A stretch of 64,000 nt of DNA from Kocuria tytonis (GTDB lineage Bacteria > Actinomycetota > Actinomycetes > Actinomycetales > Micrococcaceae). The stretch spans positions 62,001 through 126,000 of the forward strand of contig NZ_PNJG02000001.1 of the NCBI RefSeq assembly GCF_003226895.2, in the 5' to 3' direction. Below the pieces are notes generated by a model. That model saw only the letters and a list, made by a program, of their open reading frames with translations, was not told the origin of the DNA and ran no database searches. Both the position numbers and the translations under genes were made by a program. Positions 36,421-43,925 of the stretch are shown here, in pieces; position 1 is the first letter of the stretch; each line of letters opens with the position of its first letter.

Positions 36421-36426
36421 TAGAGT
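36421..36426 (+). promoter_or_regulatory. Candidate promoter of the plus-strand cargo genes
   Basis: TAGAGT fits the local -10 pattern, 28 bases before ATG 36454. A small inverted repeat GGAGT (36374-36378) with ACTCC (36385-36389) lies upstream. No -35 is evident. Confidence 0.35.
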
Positions 36427-36453
36427 GACGGCACACCCACCCCAGGAGACCCC

Positions 36454-36852
36454 ATGGCGAAGAAACCCAGCGCCCCCGAGCTGGCCCTCACGGACGAAGA
36501 GCGTACCGAGCTGCTCACCGCGGCCGTCGCGGACAAGACCACCCACACCAAGGGCACCGCGACCGTTCTCCGGCGCGAGCCGCACACGGCCTGGATTCAG
36601 TACGGCGCCCTCCCGCCCGGGGTCTGGTCCCGCATGGCGGGCAGCACACTGGGGCTCGTCCTGCACCTCACGCTCATCGTGATCTCCCTCGGCCTGTGGC
36701 TCGTGGTGCTCCTGCTGCTGGCTCTCGTGCCCAAGGACCACCACTTCCGGGTGGACATTCTCACCGTCACGCCGTCCGGGGCCATCGAGACGAAGTCCAT
36801 CCAGGATCCGGGGAAGGGCCGCAAGCTCGTCCGGGAACTGACCGCCGCCTAG
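36454..36852 (+). CDS. Predicted membrane protein, prophage cargo
   Basis: 132 residues; ATG 36454 with CCCAGGAGA upstream. An N-terminal soluble part (about 1-60, with a charged LALTDEERTELL) leads into a long hydrophobic stretch (about 66-92, LGLVLHLTLIVISLGLWLVVLLLLALV) that could cross once or twice. The rest, VDILTVTPSGAIETKSIQDPGKGR, looks soluble. I do not recognise the family. Opposite in strand to the phage late genes and paired with the lipoprotein gene 15 bases downstream, it looks like a lysogeny-expressed gene, perhaps acting at the cell surface. It could instead be a host gene. Confidence 0.7.
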   Translation: MAKKPSAPELALTDEERTELLTAAVADKTTHTKGTATVLRREPHTAWIQYGALPPGVWSRMAGSTLGLVLHLTLIVISLGLWLVVLLLLALVPKDHHFRVDILTVTPSGAIETKSIQDPGKGRKLVRELTAA

Positions 36853-36867
36853 CCCCAGGAGAGACCC

Positions 36868-37479
36868 ATGATCCGCCGCGCACCAGCTCTAGCCGCCGTC
36901 CTCACACTCACCGCGCTCACCCTCACCGGGTGCGGTGGCGGGGACGAACCGAAGGAGACGGCCAGCCCGTCCGTGAGCACCGCGAGTGCATCACCCAGCC
37001 CCACGAAGTCCGCGACCCCCACCGAGGCCGCCACGAGCGACCCGGCCCCGGAGCCGACCAACACGGCGTCCGCCGCAGAAGCCGCACCCACCCAGGAGCC
37101 CGCGGGCGACGACGAGGTGCAGCAGTTCTTCCAGACCGGCGGGCAGTGCATCTCCGACGTGTGGAGCTCCTCCATGCCGCACACCGATGCCCTGCAGCAG
37201 AAGGTCATCGACTACTGCGCCGCGAACCAGCTGGGGGATTGGGCCCACGGAGTGGACCCGATGGACCCGAAGAACTACGGCGGCGGGCAGTCCGAGACCG
37301 AAGAGAAGTCTGCGGCCACCCAGGACGAGGAGATCGCCAAGTGCCAGGCGCTGGACATCAACACGGCCACGTCGGGGGCGATCCAGTACTGCTACATGGA
37401 GTACGGGATCGACGCTCACGGGGCGCCGGCATACGACCCGGGGGCGACACCGGACGTGGCCGGGCCCTCGACTCCGTAA
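36868..37479 (+). CDS. Predicted lipoprotein, prophage cargo
   Basis: 203 residues; ATG 36868 behind CCAGGAGAGACC, a ribosome site nearly identical to that of the gene before it. A signal peptide with lipobox LTLTGC puts the lipid-modified cysteine at residue 22. A Ser/Thr/Pro/Ala-rich tether (about 30-80) holds a small domain with four cysteines (GGQCISD, IDYCAAN, AKCQALD, QYCYMEYG), likely two disulfides. No family is recognised. By analogy with known phage lipoproteins it could block superinfection; this is inference only. A shared terminator follows. Confidence 0.75.
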   Translation: MIRRAPALAAVLTLTALTLTGCGGGDEPKETASPSVSTASASPSPTKSATPTEAATSDPAPEPTNTASAAEAAPTQEPAGDDEVQQFFQTGGQCISDVWSSSMPHTDALQQKVIDYCAANQLGDWAHGVDPMDPKNYGGGQSETEEKSAATQDEEIAKCQALDINTATSGAIQYCYMEYGIDAHGAPAYDPGATPDVAGPSTP

Positions 37480-37498
37480 CCCGCTCCGCGCATGACGA

Positions 37499-37533
37499 AA
37501 GCGCCCCCGCACCATCACGGTGCGGGGGCGCTT
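37499..37533. terminator. Bidirectional terminator between cargo genes and late operon
   Basis: GCGCCCCCGCACC (37501-37513) pairs with GGTGCGGGGGCGC (37519-37531) around five bases, with A and T flanks on the two sides (AA before, TT after). It ends the lipoprotein transcript on plus and the phage late transcript on minus. Confidence 0.8.
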
Positions 37534-37545
37534 CGCTGTCTGGAG

Positions 37546-37956
37546 TCAGGGCACCTCGACGGTGGTCTCGGTGACCACGGGGGCCAGGTCAGGCACGGCC
37601 TCCGTGGTCTCGGCTGCGGTCGAGCCCGCTGCGGCGCGGTGCCCCCCGGTGCCCTCCGGGACCGCCACAGCCTCCGGTGCGGGGGCCTGCTGCGGCACCG
37701 TCACCACCTCCGACACAGTCCGCACCTGATCAGTCGGGGTCTTCTTGCCCGTGGTGAACACAGCACCCGTGGTCAGCCCAGCGGTCGCCAGGACCGCCAG
37801 GACACACGTCGCCGCAGCTTCCGCCGAGAGGATCCCCACCAGGTAGCAGGCGATCACCACCACCACCGCGAACAGCGGAGGCACCAGCGACGCCAACGAC
37901 GTCGCCAGGGTCACCCGGCCGGCCTTGTTGCCCGTGGGTTCGATGGTCACAGCCAT
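37546..37956 (-). CDS. Predicted phage membrane protein, last gene of the late operon
   Basis: 136 residues starting at ATG 37956. Two hydrophobic segments at about 21-41 and 46-68 are followed by a Val/Ala/Pro/Thr-rich soluble tail. It lies one base after the endolysin gene, so a holin or holin-associated role is possible; the family is not recognised. Two further membrane-protein genes stand upstream of the endolysin and compete for the holin role. Confidence 0.6.
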   Translation of the reverse strand: MAVTIEPTGNKAGRVTLATSLASLVPPLFAVVVVIACYLVGILSAEAAATCVLAVLATAGLTTGAVFTTGKKTPTDQVRTVSEVVTVPQQAPAPEAVAVPEGTGGHRAAAGSTAAETTEAVPDLAPVVTETTVEVP

Positions 37957-37957
37957 G

Positions 37958-39514
37958 TCATGCCGCCTTCTTCTCGGTGAGCAGCGCGATGATCTGCGCC
38001 TGCTGCTCGATGATCTTCTGCTGGTTGGCCCGGTCCTGGGACCAGTTGGCCTTCTCGTAGGCCAGGGCCTCCGCTTGCGTCACGGTGCCCTCGGACCCGG
38101 CGCCCTTGCGGGTGACCTTCGCCTGCAGCACGGACGCGGGGATGCCCTTCACGAGCGCGGTGAGGGCCTTCACTGCGGCCGTGAGGCCCGCGGCGTGGTC
38201 CCGGCCATTGGCCAGATGCCACGCCGGGGTGCCCGGCTTCTTCTTCTCGCGGTCGAACGTTGCCTGGTCCATGCTCAGTAGTCCTTCCAGCAGGTCATCA
38301 CCTGCAGTTGTCGCGGTGGCCGTGCCCTTACCCGTCGCAACCGGTATCTCGGTGATCGACGGGAACAGGCCCGGGTCGGTGTGGTCGTTGTCCGGGACCT
38401 GGGAGTGCCCGTAGTGCCCGGCCCCGGAGTTCCACACTCCGACGTCACGGCGCCCTGCGGTGCCGATCGGTGGTGTGGGGCCCATGGGCCAGGTGCGGGG
38501 GATGCCGTGGGAGTCCAGCCACTGGATGATCTGCGCGAACCCCTTGAGCGGGGTGTCTTTGAGCTCCCAGTACTGCTTCCCGTCGCGGTACGCACCACGG
38601 GAGAACAGCACCTCGATCTGGATGTGCCGCGCACCGTCCTCGTTCCACGCCTTCAGGGCGCGGGCGCCGACGTTGGCTAGGTAGAACTGCTCCACGTGCC
38701 CGGTGAACGGGTCCCACATCAGGTGTGGGCAGTACCCGGCGTTCTTCAAGTAGGTGGCCACCCCCGAGAACGACGGCTGGACCTTGCCTGGGTCCACGTC
38801 GGAGGTGATGTGCCACGCCGCACGACGCGGGAGCCGCGTGTTCAGGTTCACGGCACCGGGCTGCGGGGACCGGGTCGCACCCGGCATCCAGAGATCAGCG
38901 GTGACCACCGGCGCCTGGGGTTTCCCCGTGGTGGTCCCAGGGTTCGTGACCGCTGTCGTGGACCCGTACCCGCGCTTGTCCGCACCCGAGTACACGACTT
39001 TCTGCCACCGGGGCCGCAACCAGCCGCGGATGTCCCCGACGAACGGGTCGCCCACGTACCGGAACGTGCCCTTGTGCGCGGGCTTCACCGAGTAGTAGTT
39101 GCCGTCCGGGAACAGCTGGGCAGGTTGGGCCGCGCCGTCCTGCTGCACCAGGGTCTGCTGGTACGCGGTGAACGACTCCACTGCACCCGTGTGCCCGTAG
39201 TACACCCCACCCCACAGGGGGGCGGCACCCTTGTACACGGCGATGTCACCGGGTCGGGGCAGCTGGTTCGGGTTGTTCGGGTCGTTCCACACCTTCACGA
39301 AGTACGCCTCGGAGGCGTTGGTGATGTGGTCGATCGCGTTGCCGTACCCCAAGGTCTGGTCCCACGGCCGCCCGAACAACGCCACCGAGTAGTGCTGCAT
39401 CGCCGCACTGCACTGGTTGCCGTAGTTGTTCGGCATCGACGTGCCCGGGGCGGTCTTCAACCACTCCGCCATCTCCGCGTCAGCCTGCTGTTGAGAGGTG
39501 CAATAGGTAACCAT
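37958..39514 (-). CDS. Phage endolysin with CHAP and amidase domains
   Basis: 518 residues; ATG 39514 overlaps the previous stop as TGATG and has GGAGG nine bases upstream. An N-terminal CHAP domain (about 1-115) shows C35 in NYGNQCSAAMQ and H108 in YYGHTGAVESF. A second catalytic region at about 222-382 reads as an N-acetylmuramoyl-L-alanine amidase, with AAWHITSD (H235), ARHIQIEVLF (H297) and GHSQVPDNDHTDPG. The end is helical (EKANWSQDRANQQKIIEQQ). No classic wall-binding repeats are visible. It degrades the host wall at lysis. Confidence 0.88.
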   Translation of the reverse strand: MVTYCTSQQQADAEMAEWLKTAPGTSMPNNYGNQCSAAMQHYSVALFGRPWDQTLGYGNAIDHITNASEAYFVKVWNDPNNPNQLPRPGDIAVYKGAAPLWGGVYYGHTGAVESFTAYQQTLVQQDGAAQPAQLFPDGNYYSVKPAHKGTFRYVGDPFVGDIRGWLRPRWQKVVYSGADKRGYGSTTAVTNPGTTTGKPQAPVVTADLWMPGATRSPQPGAVNLNTRLPRRAAWHITSDVDPGKVQPSFSGVATYLKNAGYCPHLMWDPFTGHVEQFYLANVGARALKAWNEDGARHIQIEVLFSRGAYRDGKQYWELKDTPLKGFAQIIQWLDSHGIPRTWPMGPTPPIGTAGRRDVGVWNSGAGHYGHSQVPDNDHTDPGLFPSITEIPVATGKGTATATTAGDDLLEGLLSMDQATFDREKKKPGTPAWHLANGRDHAAGLTAAVKALTALVKGIPASVLQAKVTRKGAGSEGTVTQAEALAYEKANWSQDRANQQKIIEQQAQIIALLTEKKAA

Positions 39515-39915
39515 CAGGACCCGGCCTCCTTCTTCGTCTGTTCGAGGTCCGCTCGGATCCGCCACGAGTACACGGGCGGGGGCGGGACACTGCCGGTTTC
39601 CGTGAACAGTTCCCATGCGAGGGTGTGCGCCCGGTAGTCCGCGAGCAGCTCCTCACGGTCCCGCTCCCGGTCCTGGAGGTCACGGATCTGCACAGCCTGC
39701 TGGCGGCGGTCCTTCTCGGACGCGTCGAGCCGTTCGGTGAGCCGGGTGATCTTTGCGTCCTGCTCCGCGACCCGTTCCCCGAGGTTCTTCAGCGCGAGGT
39801 CGAGGGTCTGGGTGGCCTTGTCGGAGCGCTTTGACAGCCACAAGAGCAGCGCACCGATCACGGTGGCGGCCGCGCCGATAAGGGCGGGGAGGACGGTGCC
39901 GGGGTCAATCACCAT
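39514..39915 (-). CDS. Phage protein with one membrane segment and coiled coil (lysis cassette)
   Basis: 133 residues from ATG 39915 (GTG 39921 possible). One hydrophobic segment at about 8-28 and then a long heptad-rich helix (about 35-95: LALKNLGERVAEQDAKITRLTERLDASEKD). This topology is like holin-associated or XhlA-type proteins. It is directly upstream of the endolysin and overlaps the next upstream gene by 11 bases. Its role in lysis is inferred from position. Confidence 0.6.
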   Translation of the reverse strand: MVIDPGTVLPALIGAAATVIGALLLWLSKRSDKATQTLDLALKNLGERVAEQDAKITRLTERLDASEKDRRQQAVQIRDLQDRERDREELLADYRAHTLAWELFTETGSVPPPPVYSWRIRADLEQTKKEAGS

Positions 39916-40363
39916 GGGCACCCCCGATGTGGACGGTCACGTGGCGGGGTGCGCGGATCATCCCCCACCCGGCGATCACCGCAGGCAGCCAGTAGGACCA
40001 GGCTGTGGTCAGCCCTGTGGGGGCGTCGGCTTTGCCGTAGCCGGTGAGCACCCATGCGGACGCGAAGAACGCACCGATGATGAAGGGGATGAGTACCGCC
40101 GCGAGTCCGGCGGTGAGTTCGGCGGCCCGGTTGCGGGAGAACGCCCCGCCGATCACGCAGACGACGCCGGCGACCGCCCAAAGCACGGCGATAGTGAGGG
40201 GGTGCACCGCCCAGTCGGGGATCGCCAACCAGGAGATACCCGCGACACGGGATTCGGAGGGGGTGACGGCCCATGAGTAGGCCATGCCGAGGTAGTAGAC
40301 GCCGAGGATCATCAGCAGGCCCCCGTAGAACCCGTCCGCGTGGCGGGAGAGACGGTCAGGCAT
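39905..40363 (-). CDS. Putative holin (four-helix membrane protein)
   Basis: 152 residues from ATG 40363 behind AGGAGG. Four hydrophobic segments at about 12-30, 52-72, 84-108 and 121-138, with short loops. It is the first gene after the intrinsic terminator at 40381-40403 and heads the lysis cassette, so it is the best holin candidate. The sequence family is not recognised. Confidence 0.55.
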   Translation of the reverse strand: MPDRLSRHADGFYGGLLMILGVYYLGMAYSWAVTPSESRVAGISWLAIPDWAVHPLTIAVLWAVAGVVCVIGGAFSRNRAAELTAGLAAVLIPFIIGAFFASAWVLTGYGKADAPTGLTTAWSYWLPAVIAGWGMIRAPRHVTVHIGGAHGD

Positions 40364-40380
40364 GGCACCTCCTGGGCATG

Positions 40381-40403
40381 AAAAAAGCCCCTGCGCGGGG
40401 CTT
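40381..40403 (-). terminator. Intrinsic terminator before the lysis cassette
   Basis: On the minus strand AAGCCCC, GCGCA and GGGGCTT form a 7-bp stem followed directly by TTTTTT. It is the only textbook rho-independent terminator with a complete T tract found in the window. It would limit read-through from tail genes into lysis genes. Confidence 0.8.
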
Positions 40404-40423
40404 GTGGGACGGGATGAACGCGC

Positions 40424-40588
40424 TCACGAGGTGGCTTCCTCGGTGGTGGTCTGCGAGGCGAGCGCGGTTGTGGCGTTCTCGGCGCGGACCTGCCACTCCA
40501 AGGCGGCGAGTTCGGCGGCGGCCTTCTGCGCGTTCAAGGTGGCGATGATCCGCTGGTAGTCCTGCGGGGTGAGCTCATTCATGTGCAT
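40424..40588 (-). CDS. Small phage protein of unknown function
   Basis: 54 residues from ATG 40588 with AAGGAC upstream (ATG 40582 also possible). MHMNELTPQDYQRIIATLNAQKAAAELAAL-type sequence is all helical and alanine-rich, ending TTTEEATS. It overlaps the end of the 36-residue gene before it. Small helical proteins at this place are common between tail-tip and lysis genes; no function is assigned. Confidence 0.55.
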   Translation of the reverse strand: MHMNELTPQDYQRIIATLNAQKAAAELAALEWQVRAENATTALASQTTTEEATS

Positions 40589-40685
40589 TGTCCTTAATCT
40601 TGTCTTCGAGGAACTCGCCTTCGATGTAAAGGCCCGTTGCGGTGATCTCGACGGCTCCACCATTCAATGCTTCCCAATTGCCCAT
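40575..40685 (-). CDS. Very small phage protein (36 residues)
   Basis: Starts at ATG 40685 behind AGGAGAAACC. It reads MGNWEALNGGAVEITATG then LYIEGEFLEDKIKDNAHE and stops at 40575, overlapping the next start. The strong ribosome site and the gapless fit between two genes support it. Function unknown. Confidence 0.6.
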   Translation of the reverse strand: MGNWEALNGGAVEITATGLYIEGEFLEDKIKDNAHE

Positions 40686-40693
40686 GGTTTCTC

Positions 40694-41887
40694 CTAATAG
40701 GTGGTGGAGTAGGTGACTGTGTTGAAGTTGAACGTGAACCCGCGCACGTACAGCACATCGGTGGGGTTGGTGGACTTGTTCACCACCCGAAACGAGATGC
40801 TGTCCGCGTCATTGGTGCGGGTGTTGATGGTGCACTCCGCGCCAGATCGGGACTCCACGGACATGACCGGTATCCGCTCCGAGTACAGGGTGGGGAACGG
40901 GGTGGCATAGGTGAATTTTAGGTCCATCCACGCCCCGCCTGGTAGGCCGCTGTAATTCACGAGAGAAAACATTTTCACCGTATCCGTATTGCGCGCCCAC
41001 CGGCCCGTAAAGCCGAAGTCACCACGGAGGGGCCACATAATCATGCCTGGGTTCTCCCGAATCCGCGTGAGGCCGTTCTGAGAGATGATCCGTGAGGCGG
41101 TCGCGTTGCCCTGGTCGGCTTGGTGCCACACACCGAGGTGGTCCACCGTATTCCCGGACCCGTAGAAGTCAGCGGCCGCCACGGACCCGCCCGACTTGAT
41201 CTCCACCCGCTGCTCCTTCTCCGCGGTGGCGAACGTCCCAGTGATGTAGTTGGCCTTGCCGTTGAGATTCACGGTATGGCGGCCCGCATCGTCCCAGGCC
41301 CTGATCCCGTTGTTGTCGACCTTGACTCCCCGGTTTGCGGCTGTGGAGGTCTGCAGCAGGCCCGAGGTCATGATCCGGGTGGCGACCGTGCCCGCGTTGA
41401 TGACCTCCGCGACCGTGGTGCCCAGCAGGGTGGAGTCCTGGGCGGTGAGGCCCTCCGTGAAGATGCCGCGGCGGCCCTCCACGTCCAGGGCCTTCACGAT
41501 CGCCGTGGAGAGCTCCCCGGTGACGTTCAGCGCGGGCAGGTCCACGGTGCCGTTGATGATGATGTGCCCGTCGATCTTCTCGATCTCCCCGGCCGCGACC
41601 CGCCCGATCCGGTCCTGCGCGGACTGCAGCTCCTGCTCGGTCTGCGCGAGAGTGGCCCGGGTCTGGTCGATCAGCGCCGTGCCGTCCTGGATGCGCTGCT
41701 CCACGGAGTTCGCGGTCTCCCAGTCCCAGAAGATCTCCGCCCCGCCCTCCGGGGGCACCAGCTGCAGGCCCTCCCCCGGCTGAACGGTTTTCACCCCGTG
41801 CGGGACGGTGGCGCCGGACTGGACGTCGTTGCGAAGCGAGCGCAGCGTGTCCGCGAGCGCGGGCTTGAGGTTCTGCCGTTGCGGCAT
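40694..41887 (-). CDS. Phage minor tail / receptor-binding-type protein
   Basis: 397 residues from ATG 41887. An N-terminal helical part (about 1-105, ending in a heptad run ALIDQTRATLAQTEQELQSAQDRI) leads to IDGHIIINGTVDLPALNVTGELSTAIVKAL and a beta-rich C-terminal domain. The INGTVDLPALNVTG type of motif is common in tail-tip proteins of actinophages. It is the last tail gene before the small genes, the usual place for the host-range protein. No enzymatic motif is seen. Confidence 0.65.
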   Translation of the reverse strand: MPQRQNLKPALADTLRSLRNDVQSGATVPHGVKTVQPGEGLQLVPPEGGAEIFWDWETANSVEQRIQDGTALIDQTRATLAQTEQELQSAQDRIGRVAAGEIEKIDGHIIINGTVDLPALNVTGELSTAIVKALDVEGRRGIFTEGLTAQDSTLLGTTVAEVINAGTVATRIMTSGLLQTSTAANRGVKVDNNGIRAWDDAGRHTVNLNGKANYITGTFATAEKEQRVEIKSGGSVAAADFYGSGNTVDHLGVWHQADQGNATASRIISQNGLTRIRENPGMIMWPLRGDFGFTGRWARNTDTVKMFSLVNYSGLPGGAWMDLKFTYATPFPTLYSERIPVMSVESRSGAECTINTRTNDADSISFRVVNKSTNPTDVLYVRGFTFNFNTVTYSTTY

Positions 41888-41896
41888 GTGGGCCTC

Positions 41897-43018
41897 CTAG
41901 ATCAGATCGGCCGGGGTGTACCACTGGCCCTGCTGCAGCTCGACCTTCACCATGTCGGTGAGGTCCCCGCTGACCTTGATGATGTCCATCTGGTGCTCGC
42001 CGCCGGGGATGGACCACCAGTCGTCGGTGAGGACCACGGTTACCGTGTCGCCGACGTGCCAGGTGCCCCACGGGGACGCCTCGTGTGCGGCGTACACCGA
42101 GACCGAGAGCTGGTCCACCATCCGCCGGGAGTCCGCGAGCTCGCCCAGGCACTTCTGGCGGATCGGCTCGGGTTTGGCCTGATCCTGGTCGGAGATCACG
42201 GTCTCCAGCGGCGGCCAGCCCTCCTTCACTAGTGCTAGGGACTCGGCCTGGGTTCGGGTGACCTTCGCGCCCTCCCCGGCGCCGGTGCCGAACACGCGGG
42301 TGACGATCTTGGAGCCATCCGAGGTGACGGAGGGGTTGGTGACGTGGGTGCCCGCGGCGGTGGTGTCCCACACCATGGTGGTGTCCTGGGTGATGGTTGG
42401 GTCCCACGAGGTGCCGTGCACGAACTGCCATCGCACCCGGGTCATGTCGTCGTCGGCCCACTCGGGCCGGAACATCATGTCCGGGCCGTTGATCACGTTG
42501 GTGAGCTCCGTGAGCCGCTTCTCGCAGTTGTTGTTCGCGAGGTTCCACGCCTCGTAGGTGCGCTCGTTCAGGGTGGACTTCGACTCGTACGGGGAGCCGT
42601 GCGCGATCGGCAGGCCCCCGGAGGGCCGGTCCATCCCGGCCTTGACGACCTCCCATGCGATGGTGCCCAGCGACAGGCCGCGTAGCGTGTAGTCCTTCTC
42701 GAGGTGCCGGCGGGTGAACACCTCGCGTATACCCCGCCAGTCCAGGGTGAGGCTGTCCTGGTCCTCGGACGGCCAGGAGATGATGGGCCCTCCGCAGATG
42801 GGGATGATCCGCCCGTCCGGGGTGATGTAGGAGAACAGGACCGAGGCCCACCACGGGGACAGACGGCGCCGGTCGATGTCCGCGACGTCGTCCTTGGAGA
42901 CCTTCACGGACCCCGAGTCGGCCTTGTTCAGCTCGATCGCCCACGACCCGGACTCCGGGGACAGGGCGCGGCCGACCTGCCCGGTGACGGTCTCCACGAG
43001 GTTCACCTGCCAGCTCAT
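41897..43018 (-). CDS. Phage tail-tip protein (tail hub, Gp37-like)
   Basis: 373 residues from ATG 43018, overlapping the previous gene by ATGA. It resembles the actinophage hub proteins that follow the distal tail protein, with WAIELNKADSGSVKVSKDD near the start and GGPIISWPSEDQDSLTLDWRG. The C-terminal part has VGDTVTVVLTDDWWSIPGGEHQMDIIKVSGDLTDMVKVEL, a beta-domain typical of hub proteins. Expected at the tail tip. Confidence 0.65.
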   Translation of the reverse strand: MSWQVNLVETVTGQVGRALSPESGSWAIELNKADSGSVKVSKDDVADIDRRRLSPWWASVLFSYITPDGRIIPICGGPIISWPSEDQDSLTLDWRGIREVFTRRHLEKDYTLRGLSLGTIAWEVVKAGMDRPSGGLPIAHGSPYESKSTLNERTYEAWNLANNNCEKRLTELTNVINGPDMMFRPEWADDDMTRVRWQFVHGTSWDPTITQDTTMVWDTTAAGTHVTNPSVTSDGSKIVTRVFGTGAGEGAKVTRTQAESLALVKEGWPPLETVISDQDQAKPEPIRQKCLGELADSRRMVDQLSVSVYAAHEASPWGTWHVGDTVTVVLTDDWWSIPGGEHQMDIIKVSGDLTDMVKVELQQGQWYTPADLI

Positions 43019-43917
43019 GCCCGCACCCCGGCATCGTGGACCGTGAGCGCGTCCCCGTTGTACTTACGGGACACGTCACCCCGCACCACCCAGTACGTGT
43101 TGGTGCTCGTGTCCCCGTCGTACTCCCACCGCGAGACAATGTGCGCCGTGTGCGACCCGGCCTTGACGCGCTCCAGCGTCTCCAGCTGCACCGTCTGCCA
43201 CCGGCGGTCGATCCCCACCTCGAACGTCCGTACGAGCTGGTCGTCCAGGTAGATCTCGTACCGCAGAGACGCCATAGACGCCGCGATCGTGCCGATGCTG
43301 GACTCCCCACGGCTGTTCGTACGTCCAGCGGTCACGGACAGCTTCAGGTTCACCCAACGATCCGTCTCGGTCACGAACCGCTGCTGACACTTCGTGTACG
43401 TCTTGCCCTTCGCTCGGACGTCGCCACCGAAGTCCGGCGTGCGCGACAGCACCCCCTGCGTGGACTGGGAGTGCATCGCGTACTGCCGATCCCACACGCG
43501 GGTGCAGGACGAGGTCTTCGTGGTCCCGGCCGGGACGAGGATCTTGTCCAGCACCACCCGGCCCGCCGGGACCGCGCCCGTGGTCATCACCACCGAGGCC
43601 GCCTTCGAGGTGGCCGTGTCCGCCTGCTCCACGTAGAAGCTCACGGTCACGTCCCCGGTGGCCGGGGGCGGGTCGAGGGTGATGGTCTGCCGGTACACCG
43701 GCACCAGCACCGAGCCGCGGTTGTTCCACTTCATGACCACGGCGCCGTCGTACACGTCGACCTTCAGGTCCGAGCGCAGCCCGATGTACGCGCCGGTGAG
43801 GATCCCGGCGTTCTGGTACTGCGCGTCGATGATCAGCTGCATGTCCTGCGGTGTGGTGGCATCGATGATTGTGCCGTTCTCATCGCGCAGGTCGGGGATA
43901 CCCCAAGCGGTGGACAT
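43015..43917 (-). CDS. Phage minor tail protein
   Basis: 300 residues from ATG 43917 with AGGAGG nine bases upstream; the longer open frame upstream overlaps the distal tail gene and is not coding. Beta-rich sequence with NRGSVLVPVYRQTITLDPPPATGDVTVSFYVEQ near residue 70. It lies between distal tail and hub genes in a typical tail-tip block. No specific fold is recognised. Confidence 0.65.
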   Translation of the reverse strand: MSTAWGIPDLRDENGTIIDATTPQDMQLIIDAQYQNAGILTGAYIGLRSDLKVDVYDGAVVMKWNNRGSVLVPVYRQTITLDPPPATGDVTVSFYVEQADTATSKAASVVMTTGAVPAGRVVLDKILVPAGTTKTSSCTRVWDRQYAMHSQSTQGVLSRTPDFGGDVRAKGKTYTKCQQRFVTETDRWVNLKLSVTAGRTNSRGESSIGTIAASMASLRYEIYLDDQLVRTFEVGIDRRWQTVQLETLERVKAGSHTAHIVSRWEYDGDTSTNTYWVVRGDVSRKYNGDALTVHDAGVRA

Positions 43918-43925
43918 GAGTCCTC

